Positions 54,970-62,612 of a stretch of 64,000 bases of DNA are shown one piece after another. The notes under the pieces are model-generated. The model was not told the DNA's origin and made no database searches. It saw only the letters and a list, made by a program, of their open reading frames with translations. The stretch is from JAUIAI01 sp041396585 (lineage in GTDB: Bacteria > Pseudomonadota > Gammaproteobacteria > Burkholderiales > Burkholderiaceae_E): NCBI GenBank assembly GCA_041396585.1, contig JAWKYG010000015.1, positions 1 through 64,000 of the forward strand. The letters run 5' to 3'. The translations under genes were made by a program, and so were the position numbers. The number at the start of each line of letters is the position of its first letter. Within the stretch, counting starts at the first letter, position 1.

Positions 54970-55326
54970 ATGCACTTGCTGATTCGCAGCTACGACCTGC
55001 TCGAACTGCAATTGCTGCGCAGCGAGCTTGCGGCCCGCCGGATCAACGTGTACATGAGCGATGAGTTCACCTACGCCATCCCCGGGTTGCCGGGGGCCGA
55101 GCAGCCGCGCGCGCTCTGGGTGGCCGAGGCGGACGATCTCGAGCCGGCCCGCAGGATCGTGGCCGATCTCGTGGGGCAGGAACGCCTCGCGCAGGTCGAA
55201 GCCGACGAACCCAAGGATCGAAGCGGCTTATCCTCCACAGACGGGCCTCGCTGGGGTACCCTGGCTCTGATCTCGGCCGTCGGCCTGATCATCGTGCTGA
55301 CGCTGCTCATCGGGGGCAACCGTTAA
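54970..55326 (+). CDS. DUF2007-like signal-transducing protein with C-terminal membrane anchor
   Basis: A 118-residue protein. The first 70 residues (LIRSYDLLELQLLRSELAAR, INVYMSDEF, PRALWVAEADDLEPARRIV) fit DUF2007, a PII-like alpha/beta fold of unknown ligand. A short acidic linker leads to one C-terminal helix (LALISAVGLIIVLTLLIGG), so it is likely a tail-anchored membrane protein. It follows lysS by 22 bases and may be cotranscribed. Confidence 0.75.
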   Translation: MHLLIRSYDLLELQLLRSELAARRINVYMSDEFTYAIPGLPGAEQPRALWVAEADDLEPARRIVADLVGQERLAQVEADEPKDRSGLSSTDGPRWGTLALISAVGLIIVLTLLIGGNR

Positions 55327-55373
55327 CGGCCCTTGGTGGATGTGTTCACTGCCGCCAGAAGGAAGCCCAAGCC

Positions 55374-55916
55374 ATGAAAGCCGTCGAGCACCTGCGAATC
55401 CTTGCCGACTACAACGCGTGGATGAACGCCCGTCTGCTGGATTCTGCGGAAAGACTCAGTGTCGCGGAACGCCGTACCGATCTGGGCGCGTTTTTCGGAT
55501 CCATCGATGCCACCTTCAATCATCTGCTGATTGGCGACAGTATCTGGCTCAGGCGCTTTGCCAGCGACACCGGCAAGGCTGCCTCGTTCCTGCGCGAGCG
55601 CCAGTCGGATCTGGCACCGGCCGCGCCGCTCGATGGCCAGGTGGCCGCTGATCCCGCGGCGATTCGTCGCCTGCGCCAGGAGATCGATGCCGTCATTTCG
55701 GGATGGGTCGATCTGCTGGACGGGGCCCAGTTGGAACATACCCTGGCCTACACCAACACCCAGGGCCGCCCGTTCAAGCGCAACCTCGGCGCGCTGGCCG
55801 TGCACTTCTTCAACCATCAGACGCATCACCGCGGTCAGATCAGCACACTGCTGTTTCAGAGCGGTATCGATGCCGGAATCACAGACCTGCTCGCACGCAT
55901 CCCGGAACTTGACTGA
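55374..55916 (+). CDS. DinB family protein
   Basis: A 180-residue four-helix-bundle protein. The metal-binding histidine pattern is visible: LFDAT-like FNHLLIGDSIWLRRFA with the first His (about 44) and FFNHQTHHRGQISTLLFQSG with the other two (about 150-154). DILADYNAWMNARLL-type start and the DLLARIPELD end match the family. DinB proteins are thiol-dependent transferases or damage-related proteins; this one has no known substrate. Confidence 0.85.
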   Translation: MKAVEHLRILADYNAWMNARLLDSAERLSVAERRTDLGAFFGSIDATFNHLLIGDSIWLRRFASDTGKAASFLRERQSDLAPAAPLDGQVAADPAAIRRLRQEIDAVISGWVDLLDGAQLEHTLAYTNTQGRPFKRNLGALAVHFFNHQTHHRGQISTLLFQSGIDAGITDLLARIPELD

Positions 55917-55979
55917 GCCGCGCGCCAGCGCCTGCGGCACGCCCGCACGGGAGGATTCGCGCGTATCAGATCATCACGA

Positions 55980-56174
55980 TCAATCGGCTTCGTCGATCCA
56001 CGCCTGCTGAATCGCCTCCAGCACACGCTCGCCGCTACGCGCCGGGTCATCGTCGAAGCCATCCAGCGCCATGACCTTCGCGCGCAGATCCGTGAAACGG
56101 ATCGTGCGCGGATCCACATCGGGATGGCCGTCGGCCAACGCCATCGCGATTTCCTGAACATCAGTCCATTTCAT
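55980..56174 (-). CDS. iscX: Fe-S assembly accessory protein IscX
   Basis: A 64-residue acidic protein, the length of E. coli IscX. MKWTDVQEIAMALADGHPDV, RTIRFTDLRAKVMALDGFDDD and AIQQAWIDEAD are the family blocks. IscX binds IscS and iron and tunes cluster assembly. Last gene of the isc operon; its ATG shares one base with the fdx stop. Confidence 0.94.
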   Translation of the reverse strand: MKWTDVQEIAMALADGHPDVDPRTIRFTDLRAKVMALDGFDDDPARSGERVLEAIQQAWIDEAD

Positions 56175-56512
56175 CAGTGATCCTCGCGCGCATGGTTGAT
56201 GGTGTAGCGGGGAATCTCGATCGTGAGATCTTCCTCGGGCATCCGCACCTGGCAGGACAGCCGCGAGTTCGCGCTCAGGCCCCAGGCCTTGTCGAGCATG
56301 TCGTCTTCTTCGTCTTCGCTGGGCTCGAGTGCATCGAAGCCCTCGCGGACAATCACATGACAGGTCGTGCAGGCCAGCGACATCTCGCAGGCATGCTCGA
56401 TCGCGATTCCGTGACGCAGCAGTTGCTCGCAGAGCGAATCCCCCACGGCAAGTTCGATCTCCTTGCCCTGCGGGCACAGTGCCTCATGGGGCAGTATGGT
56501 CACTTTCGGCAT
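56174..56512 (-). CDS. fdx: ISC-type [2Fe-2S] ferredoxin
   Basis: A 112-residue adrenodoxin-type ferredoxin. The cluster cysteines are in HACEMSLACTTCHVIV and in RLSCQVRM. The acidic helix ALEPSEDEEDDMLDKAWGL between them is the interaction region for IscS and electron donors. It supplies electrons for cluster assembly. It starts six bases after hscA. Confidence 0.95.
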   Translation of the reverse strand: MPKVTILPHEALCPQGKEIELAVGDSLCEQLLRHGIAIEHACEMSLACTTCHVIVREGFDALEPSEDEEDDMLDKAWGLSANSRLSCQVRMPEEDLTIEIPRYTINHAREDH

Positions 56513-56518
56513 GGCTTC

Positions 56519-58384
56519 TCAAAGCTCGTCAACGGACCGTCCGGCCAGTGCTCTGGCCACGGATCGATCCATCCGCCGAGCCGCGAACGGCTCGGACAGC
56601 AATGACAGCGCGTGTATGGCATCACGCAGGGAATCGGCATGTCCGGTCTCGCGCAACCCGGCCAGTTCGCGGCACCCGGAATCGAGTGCATCGCGCTCTG
56701 CTGACTCGAGCAGATCGCCATCCTCGGCCAGCGCAGAGTGAATGGCCTCGAGCAGTCGATCGGCCTCGACCTGCTGCTCGCGCAACGCACGAGCGGTCAT
56801 ATCGGTTTCCGCCGAAGCAAACGCGCTCTGCAGCATCTGGGCGATCTCATCATCACCGAGACCATACGAGGGTTTGACCGCGATCGAGGCACGAACACCA
56901 CTGGTGGTTTCGCAGGCATTGACCGAGAGCAGGCCGTCCGCATCCACCTCGAAGGTGACACGGATGCGTGCAGCGCCGGCAGCCATGGGCGGGATACCGC
57001 GCAACTCGAAGCGTGCCAAGGAGCGGCAATCGTCGACCAGTTCGCGCTCTCCCTGCAGCACATGAACCGCCATGGCGGTCTGCCCGTCCTTGTAGGTGGT
57101 GAACTCCTGCGCTCTTGCGACGGGGATCGTCGAGTTGCGTGGAATCAGCTTCTCCACCAATCCGCCCATGGTTTCGATGCCCAGCGACAAAGGAATCACA
57201 TCGAGCAGCAACCAGTCATCGCCGCCGATGCTGTTGCCCACCAGCTGATTCGCCTGCAAGGCCGCGCCCAACGCCACCACTTTATCGGGATCGATATCGC
57301 GCAGCGGCGGCGAGCCGAAAAACGCCGCGGCCGCCCTCACCACCTGCGGCATACGCGTGGCGCCACCGACCAGCACCACACCCTGCACATCCGAGGCTTC
57401 GAGACGGGCATCTTCGAGCGCCTGCGCACAGACGGCCAGAGTTCGATCCAGCAGCGCTCGGGTGAGGGATTCGAACCGTTCGCGAGTGAGCGTGCAGCGG
57501 ATGCTCAGACCGTCATCGAGCGTGATCTCGAACGGCGCGCTGTCATGGTCGGACAAGGCCTCCTTGCAGGCGCGCGCGCGCTGCAAAAGCGCACGCCAAT
57601 GCACGGCCTCGACCTGCTCCTGGGCAAACCCGGCGCCGGCCAGCGCCCAGTCGACGATCGCCTTGTCGAAGTCATCCCCCCCCAGCGCGCTGTCGCCTCC
57701 GGTGGACACCACCTCGAACACGCCCTGGGTCAGCCTCAGCACAGACAGATCGAAGGTGCCCCCGCCCAGGTCGTAGACCGCGTACAGGCCCTCACTGCCG
57801 CTGTCCAGCCCGTAGGCCAGCGCAGCCGCGGTTGGCTCATTGATCAGCCGCAGCACCTCCAGGCCCGCCAGCCGGGCCGCATCCTTGGTGGCCTGGCGTT
57901 GCGCATCATCGAAATAAGCCGGCACCGTGATCACAGCGCCTGCGATATCGCCACCCAGCGATTCACGTGCGCGCACATGCAGACTGCGCAGGATCTCGGC
58001 GGAAACCTCGACCGGTGTGACCGCGCCGGCCACGGTCTCAAGCCTGACCATCCCCTCGCCTTCACGAAACCGATAGGCGCGGCTGATGGCGGCGGCCTCC
58101 CGGGCGGAGCGTCCCATGAAGCGCTTGACCGAAACGATCGTGTTCAGCGGATCGTCGGCCGCATGGGCCAGCGCCGCCGAGCCGACCTGCGGCGGCCCGT
58201 CGCGCCGGTAGCGTACGACCGAAGGCACCAGCATCGCACCGTTTTCATCGGGCAAGACCTCGGGCACGCTCGAGCGCACTGCGGCGACCAGGGAGTGCGT
58301 GGTGCCCAGATCGATGCCGATCGCCAGCCGGCGACCATGCGGATCGGGCGATTGCCCGGGCTCGGAAATTTGCAGCAGGGCCAC
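56519..58384 (-). CDS. hscA: Fe-S chaperone HscA (Hsp70 family)
   Basis: A 621-residue specialised Hsp70 that helps IscU release clusters. ATPase domain: LAIGIDLGTTHSLVAAV, FDDAQRQATKDAARLAGLEV, LRLINEPTAAALAYGL, YDLGGGTFDLSVL, VVLVGGATRMPQVVRA. Substrate domain from about residue 395: LLLDVIPLSLGIETMGGLVE. It lacks the long acidic tail of DnaK, as HscA does. Two bases after hscB. Confidence 0.96.
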   Translation of the reverse strand: MALLQISEPGQSPDPHGRRLAIGIDLGTTHSLVAAVRSSVPEVLPDENGAMLVPSVVRYRRDGPPQVGSAALAHAADDPLNTIVSVKRFMGRSAREAAAISRAYRFREGEGMVRLETVAGAVTPVEVSAEILRSLHVRARESLGGDIAGAVITVPAYFDDAQRQATKDAARLAGLEVLRLINEPTAAALAYGLDSGSEGLYAVYDLGGGTFDLSVLRLTQGVFEVVSTGGDSALGGDDFDKAIVDWALAGAGFAQEQVEAVHWRALLQRARACKEALSDHDSAPFEITLDDGLSIRCTLTRERFESLTRALLDRTLAVCAQALEDARLEASDVQGVVLVGGATRMPQVVRAAAAFFGSPPLRDIDPDKVVALGAALQANQLVGNSIGGDDWLLLDVIPLSLGIETMGGLVEKLIPRNSTIPVARAQEFTTYKDGQTAMAVHVLQGERELVDDCRSLARFELRGIPPMAAGAARIRVTFEVDADGLLSVNACETTSGVRASIAVKPSYGLGDDEIAQMLQSAFASAETDMTARALREQQVEADRLLEAIHSALAEDGDLLESAERDALDSGCRELAGLRETGHADSLRDAIHALSLLSEPFAARRMDRSVARALAGRSVDEL

Positions 58385-58386
58385 GG

Positions 58387-58926
58387 TCAGGTGTCCTTGT
58401 CGATTTGCTTGCGCGCCCGATGGAGTTCATCGGCAATTCGCTCGACGAACATCCAGCGCCGCACCGCATCGCCCGCGCCTGCAGCATCGGCAGGCTCGCG
58501 CAGGCGATCTTGCAACGTCGCCTGCAAGGAGAGGCGCTCATTGTCGATTTCTGCGGTCAGCACCTGCAGGCGTTCACGATCATGATGCTCAAGGATGTCG
58601 TCCAGAGCCTCCCGCCAGCCCATCTGTAGTTCGAGGAAATCGGGCGCCATTGCGGTGTTGCTCTCTGCGGCGACATCCACGCCGTGGAGTTCGCACAAAT
58701 AACGGGCCCGCGAGAGCGGATCGCGCAGCACCCGGACCCCTTCATTGGCACGCGACGCCAGCTGCATCGCGTAACGTCGCTGCGCCTGCGGCGCATTCGC
58801 GAAACGATCGGGATGAACACTGGCCTGCACCCGTCGGTAAGCCTGCTCGAGTGCGTCGAGATCGATCTCGTAGGACTGCGGAAGCGCGAAGAACTCGAAA
58901 AATGTCGAGGCCAGCTTACTGCTCAT
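58387..58926 (-). CDS. hscB: Co-chaperone HscB (J-domain)
   Basis: A 179-residue J-protein partner of HscA. The J-domain holds FFALPQSYEIDLDALEQAYR and the HPD motif in VQASVHPDRFANAPQAQRRY (residues 35-42), followed by LSRARYLCELHGVDV. The C-terminal helices contain FLELQMGWREAL, the IscU-binding surface. Confidence 0.95.
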   Translation of the reverse strand: MSSKLASTFFEFFALPQSYEIDLDALEQAYRRVQASVHPDRFANAPQAQRRYAMQLASRANEGVRVLRDPLSRARYLCELHGVDVAAESNTAMAPDFLELQMGWREALDDILEHHDRERLQVLTAEIDNERLSLQATLQDRLREPADAAGAGDAVRRWMFVERIADELHRARKQIDKDT

Positions 58927-58938
58927 ACGACGAAACGC

Positions 58939-59262
58939 TCAAACATTGAACGATTCGCCGCAGCCGCACTCGCTCTTGACGTTCGGGTTGTTGAACTGGA
59001 AACCCTCGTTGAGACCTTCACGCACGAAATCCAGCTGGGTGCCATCGATGTACGGCAGGCTCTTGGGGTCAACGAACAGGCGAACTCCGAAACTCTCGAA
59101 CTGGGCATCGCCGTCGTGGAGATCGTCGGCAAACTCGAGTTTGTACGCCAGGCCCGAACAACCGGTGGTACGCACGCCCAGGCGGATGCCCAGGCCCTTG
59201 CCCCGTTTGCTCAGGTAGTCGCTGACATGGCTCGCTGCCGCCTCGGTCAGGGTGATAGCCAT
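58939..59262 (-). CDS. iscA: Fe-S scaffold/carrier IscA
   Basis: A 107-residue A-type carrier. The three ligand cysteines are in GVRTTGCSGLAYKLEF (about residue 35) and the C-terminal SECGCGESFNV. Start fixed at MAITLTEAAASHV; the longer open frame upstream has no family match. It hands clusters to target enzymes. Confidence 0.96.
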   Translation of the reverse strand: MAITLTEAAASHVSDYLSKRGKGLGIRLGVRTTGCSGLAYKLEFADDLHDGDAQFESFGVRLFVDPKSLPYIDGTQLDFVREGLNEGFQFNNPNVKSECGCGESFNV

Positions 59263-59332
59263 CTTGAAAACAATTCCAGATTCGATGAAGGTCTGAGCCA
59301 TGCCGCCCCGCCATGGGACGGCACGGGCGGGT

Positions 59333-59743
59333 TCAGGCCGCGGCCTTGTCGGCGCTACCGGCGGCCTGCTGACGACTGCGGAAGTCATCGATCGCGGCCT
59401 TGATGGCATCCTCGGCCAGGATCGAGCAGTGAATCTTCACCGGCGGCAGCGCGAGTTCTTCAGCAATGGCCGTGTTCTTGATCGTGCTGGCCTCGTCAAG
59501 CGTCTTGCCCTTGACCCACTCGGTGACCAGTGACGACGATGCGATCGCGGATCCACAGCCGTAGGTCTTGAAGCGCGCGTCCTCGATGACGCCGGCCTCG
59601 TTGACCTTGATCTGCAGCTTCATGACATCGCCGCATGCAGGCGCGCCGACCATGCCGGTTCCGACGGAAGGATCTCCCTTCTCGAACGAACCAACGTTGC
59701 GCGGATTCTCGTAGTGATCGATGACTTTATCGCTGTATGACAT
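59333..59743 (-). CDS. iscU: Fe-S cluster scaffold IscU
   Basis: A 136-residue scaffold on which clusters are built. Cluster cysteines are in VGAPACGDVMKLQI, TYGCGSAIASSS and VKIHCSILAEDAI; the HscA-binding LPPVK is just before the last one. GAGGAGG a few bases upstream of ATG 59743 fixes the start. It has a short extra tail after the family core. Confidence 0.96.
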   Translation of the reverse strand: MSYSDKVIDHYENPRNVGSFEKGDPSVGTGMVGAPACGDVMKLQIKVNEAGVIEDARFKTYGCGSAIASSSLVTEWVKGKTLDEASTIKNTAIAEELALPPVKIHCSILAEDAIKAAIDDFRSRQQAAGSADKAAA

Positions 59744-59813
59744 GACATCCTCCTCGGAGCATCGTCCGAACTTTTCGAATATTGAGGGGTGCAACCAGCA
59801 GCCGGCGCGGCTC

Positions 59814-61028
59814 CTAGTGGGCAGCCCACTGAACCGAATCCAGGTCGATGCCTTCCTGCACCATTTCCCAGAGCGGCGACATTTCGCGCAGCTTGCCGAC
59901 CTTGTCCTGCAGCAGCGAGACCGTGAAGGCGATCTCTTCCTCGGTCGTGAAACGACCGACACTGAAGCGGATCGAGCTGTGCGCGAGTTCGTCATTGCGA
60001 CCGAGCGCTCGCAGCACATAAGAGGGCTCGAGGCTGGCCGACGTGCAGGCCGAGCCACTCGATACCGCCACGTCCTTGACCGCCATGATCAGTGACTCGC
60101 CTTCGACATAGGCGAAGCTGACATTCAGATTGTGCGGAACACGCTGTTCGAGTGAGCCGTTCAGATAGACCTCGTCCATCGCCGACAGCCCGCTCCAGAG
60201 CTTGTCCCGCAGCATGCGGATACGCTCATTCTCGGTGCCCATCTCCTGACGGGCAAGCTCGAAGGCAGCGCCCATGCCGACAATCTGATGCGTTGGCAGC
60301 GTGCCCGAACGCATCCCCCGTTCATGGCCACCGCCATGAATCTGGGCCTCGATACGCACCCGCGGCTTGCGCCGCACATACAGCGCACCGACGCCCTTGG
60401 GGCCATAGGTCTTGTGCGCCGAGAACGACATCAGATCGACCTTCCAGGCGGCCAGATCGATCGGCACCTTGCCGGTGGCCTGAGCCGCATCGACATGGAA
60501 CAGGATCTTGCGCTCGCGCAGCATCTCGCCGAATGCGGTCACATCCTGGATGACACCGATCTCGTTGTTGACCAGCAGCACCGACACCAGGATGGTGTCG
60601 TCACGCAAGGCGGCCTGCAAGGCCTCGAGCGACAACAGGCCCTGATCGTCGACATCCAGATAGGTGACCTCGAAGCCCTGGCGCTCCAGCTCGCGCATGG
60701 TGTCCAGTGTGGCCTTGTGCTCGGTTCGCAGCGTGATCAGGTGACGCCCACGCTCCTGATAGAAGTGAGCCGCCCCCTTGAGCGCCAGATTGATCGATTC
60801 CGTGGCACCCGAGGTCCAGACCAGTTCGCGCGGATCACAGTTGACCAGTTCGGCCACCTGGGAACGGGCCCGCTCGACCGCCTTCTCGGCGGCCCAGCCA
60901 TAGGCATGGCTGCGCGAAGCCGGGTTGCCGAACTGCTCGCGCAGATACGGCACCATGACATCGACCACCCTCGGATCGACCGGGGTTGTCGCGGAATAGT
61001 CGAGATAAATCGGTAGTGAAAGGCTCAT
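59814..61028 (-). CDS. iscS: Cysteine desulfurase IscS
   Basis: A 404-residue PLP enzyme giving sulfur from cysteine. IYLDYSATTPVDPRVVDVM at the start, GATESINLALKGA, LRTEHKATLDTM with the catalytic His, VDAAQATGKVPIDL, SFSAHKTYGPKGVGAL with the PLP lysine, and SSGSACTSASLEPSYVLRAL with the persulfide cysteine. The C-terminus SPLWEMVQEGIDLDSVQW is the IscU-docking end. Start at MSLSLPIYL. Confidence 0.97.
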   Translation of the reverse strand: MSLSLPIYLDYSATTPVDPRVVDVMVPYLREQFGNPASRSHAYGWAAEKAVERARSQVAELVNCDPRELVWTSGATESINLALKGAAHFYQERGRHLITLRTEHKATLDTMRELERQGFEVTYLDVDDQGLLSLEALQAALRDDTILVSVLLVNNEIGVIQDVTAFGEMLRERKILFHVDAAQATGKVPIDLAAWKVDLMSFSAHKTYGPKGVGALYVRRKPRVRIEAQIHGGGHERGMRSGTLPTHQIVGMGAAFELARQEMGTENERIRMLRDKLWSGLSAMDEVYLNGSLEQRVPHNLNVSFAYVEGESLIMAVKDVAVSSGSACTSASLEPSYVLRALGRNDELAHSSIRFSVGRFTTEEEIAFTVSLLQDKVGKLREMSPLWEMVQEGIDLDSVQWAAH

Positions 61029-61113
61029 GGCTGATTGCGTCGGCTGTCTCGGTGATTCGATCGGTACGCTGATCCGCACGCGCCGCCACGCACGGATCTC
61101 GCAACGGCGTGGA

Positions 61114-61644
61114 TCAGATGGTGGTCAGGCGACCCTTCTCGATCTTGATCGGCTGCAGCGTGGAGGTGGGGAATTCGAGCGCCTCACGATGCTCGCTGCG
61201 CACCGACACATCACGGGAGCTGACACTGCGCGTGCTCTCGCGCTGGCCATCCACCAGACCGTGCAGAGAGACGGAACTCAGGTACTCGACCATCTTCTGG
61301 GTCAGGGTGCTCCAGAGTTCGTGCGTCATGCACTGGCTCTGATCGTCGCCGCAATTGCCCTTGCCGCCACACTGCGTGGCGTCGAGCGGCTCATCGACCG
61401 CGAAGATGATGTCGGCCACGGTGATATCGCGCGGATTGCGCGCCAGCGAGTAGCCCCCCCCCGGCCCGCGGGTGCTTTCCACCAGTTCTGCCCGGCGCAG
61501 GCGGCCGAACAACTGTTCCAGATAGGACAGGGAAATCTTTTGGCGTTCGCTGATGCCAGCCAGTGTGACCGGGCCCTGATGCTCTCGCATCGCCAGGTCG
61601 ATCATGGCGGTTACGGCGAAACGTCCTTTGGTCGTGAGACGCAT
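61114..61644 (-). CDS. iscR: Fe-S responsive regulator IscR
   Basis: A 176-residue Rrf2-family repressor of the isc operon. MRLTTKGRFAVTAMIDLAMR and the winged helix-turn-helix (ISLSYLEQLFGRLRRAELVE) are followed by the cluster loop CGGKGNCGDDQSQCMTH, with three Cys and the His ligand in the expected spacing. GAGGAA upstream of ATG 61644. First gene of the operon; it should repress the operon when holding a [2Fe-2S] cluster. Confidence 0.96.
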   Translation of the reverse strand: MRLTTKGRFAVTAMIDLAMREHQGPVTLAGISERQKISLSYLEQLFGRLRRAELVESTRGPGGGYSLARNPRDITVADIIFAVDEPLDATQCGGKGNCGDDQSQCMTHELWSTLTQKMVEYLSSVSLHGLVDGQRESTRSVSSRDVSVRSEHREALEFPTSTLQPIKIEKGRLTTI

Positions 61645-61680
61645 GGTTTGTTCCTCGGCTAATCTTGACCGTTCCACTCA

Positions 61681-61714
61681 ACTATAACAAAAACCCACCG
61701 AAATAGTCGAGTTT
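61681..61714 (-). promoter_or_regulatory. isc promoter with IscR type-1-like site
   Basis: On the minus strand TCGACT (61705-61710) and TATAGT (61681-61686) are 18 bases apart and form a plausible -35/-10 pair 37 bases before iscR. The surrounding AAACTCGACTATTT and GTGGG resemble an IscR type-1 operator. The rest of the 61645-61984 gap holds only the terminator at 61938 and no gene. Confidence 0.55.
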
Positions 61715-61937
61715 CCATTTCATTGCCAGGGTCAACCGTACCGGTTCGGTTCGCTGGCGCTTGCGGTCAGGTGCCAGACCCCGGCAGGAGATCGAAAACC
61801 GAAGGACAATCAATATGTTATCAAACTTCATAGGGGCACCTGGCGGGCCTCACTGAGCGCCTCGACATGCGCGGAACACGGCCCCGGCGCGGCGGCACTG
61901 GCGGCCACCGAATGTCATCGCCAAGGGCCGCGCAGAC

Positions 61938-61960
61938 GCAAAAAAGGGCGCCGCGGCGCC
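61938..61960 (-). terminator. Rho-independent terminator after the phosphatase gene
   Basis: Minus strand: palindrome GGCGCCGCGGCGCC (61946-61959) followed by CTTTTTT. It lies 25 bases after the phosphatase stop. Confidence 0.8.
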
Positions 61961-61984
61961 TCTTTCGCGAGCCCGAGACAACGC

Positions 61985-62504
61985 TCAGGCAGCGGCGACC
62001 TGCGTGGCGCGGCGCTTGGCCAGCTCCAACAGTCCCGAACAGGCATCCTCGATGTAATCGAGCACCATCTCGAAGCCGCCCTGGTTCCCGTAGTAGGGAT
62101 CCGGGATCGTGGCCGACTCATGATCGCTGGCAAAGCGCATCAGCAGCTGAATCTTGTGCTGCTCGGCCTTGGGCGCGATCTGCTGCAACAGAGTGGTTGT
62201 CCCAGTCCATGGCCAGGACCAGGTCGAACTGGGAGATCATTTCGGCCGAGATTTTGCTGGCACGCAGATCATCGATCCGATAGCCACGCTTCTGAGCGGC
62301 CAGTTGCGCCCGCTTATCTGGCGCCTCACCCTCATGGAACGCATGCGTTCCTGCCGAGGCCACGGTCACCACGCCATCCAGGCCCGCCTGGTTGACCATG
62401 TGCCGAAAGACGCCCTCAGCCATCGGAGAGCGACAGATGTTCGCCATGCAGACGAACAGCACCCGAGTGTTCTGGGTGAATGCGATCGGATCTCTTTTTC
62501 CCAT
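61985..62504 (-). CDS. Low-molecular-weight protein-tyrosine phosphatase (frameshifted)
   Basis: About 172 residues. The catalytic loop C-x5-R-S is in VLFVCMANICRSPMAEGVFR (residues 16-28). SAGTHAFHEGEAPDKRAQ and SAEMISQFDLVLAMDWDN follow. An indel near 62193 moves the frame to MQQIAPKAEQHKI and ATIPDPYYGNQGGFEMVLDY, where DPYY contains the general acid Asp. All motifs are in order. Such enzymes dephosphorylate tyrosine kinases of polysaccharide export or other targets; no kinase is nearby. Confidence 0.88.
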
Positions 62505-62612
62505 AGTGTGTTTCCGCGAAGTTGGCTGATTGTAGGGTTTACGCCACCAGGTGTGGCAGGACTTTTTGACCTTTCTGAACCATTGCGATAGCGCCGCAAA
62601 CATGATTGGTCG

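Noticed and set aside
56738..58585. 615-residue open frame on the plus strand
   Set aside because: Antisense of hscA; no recognisable domain.
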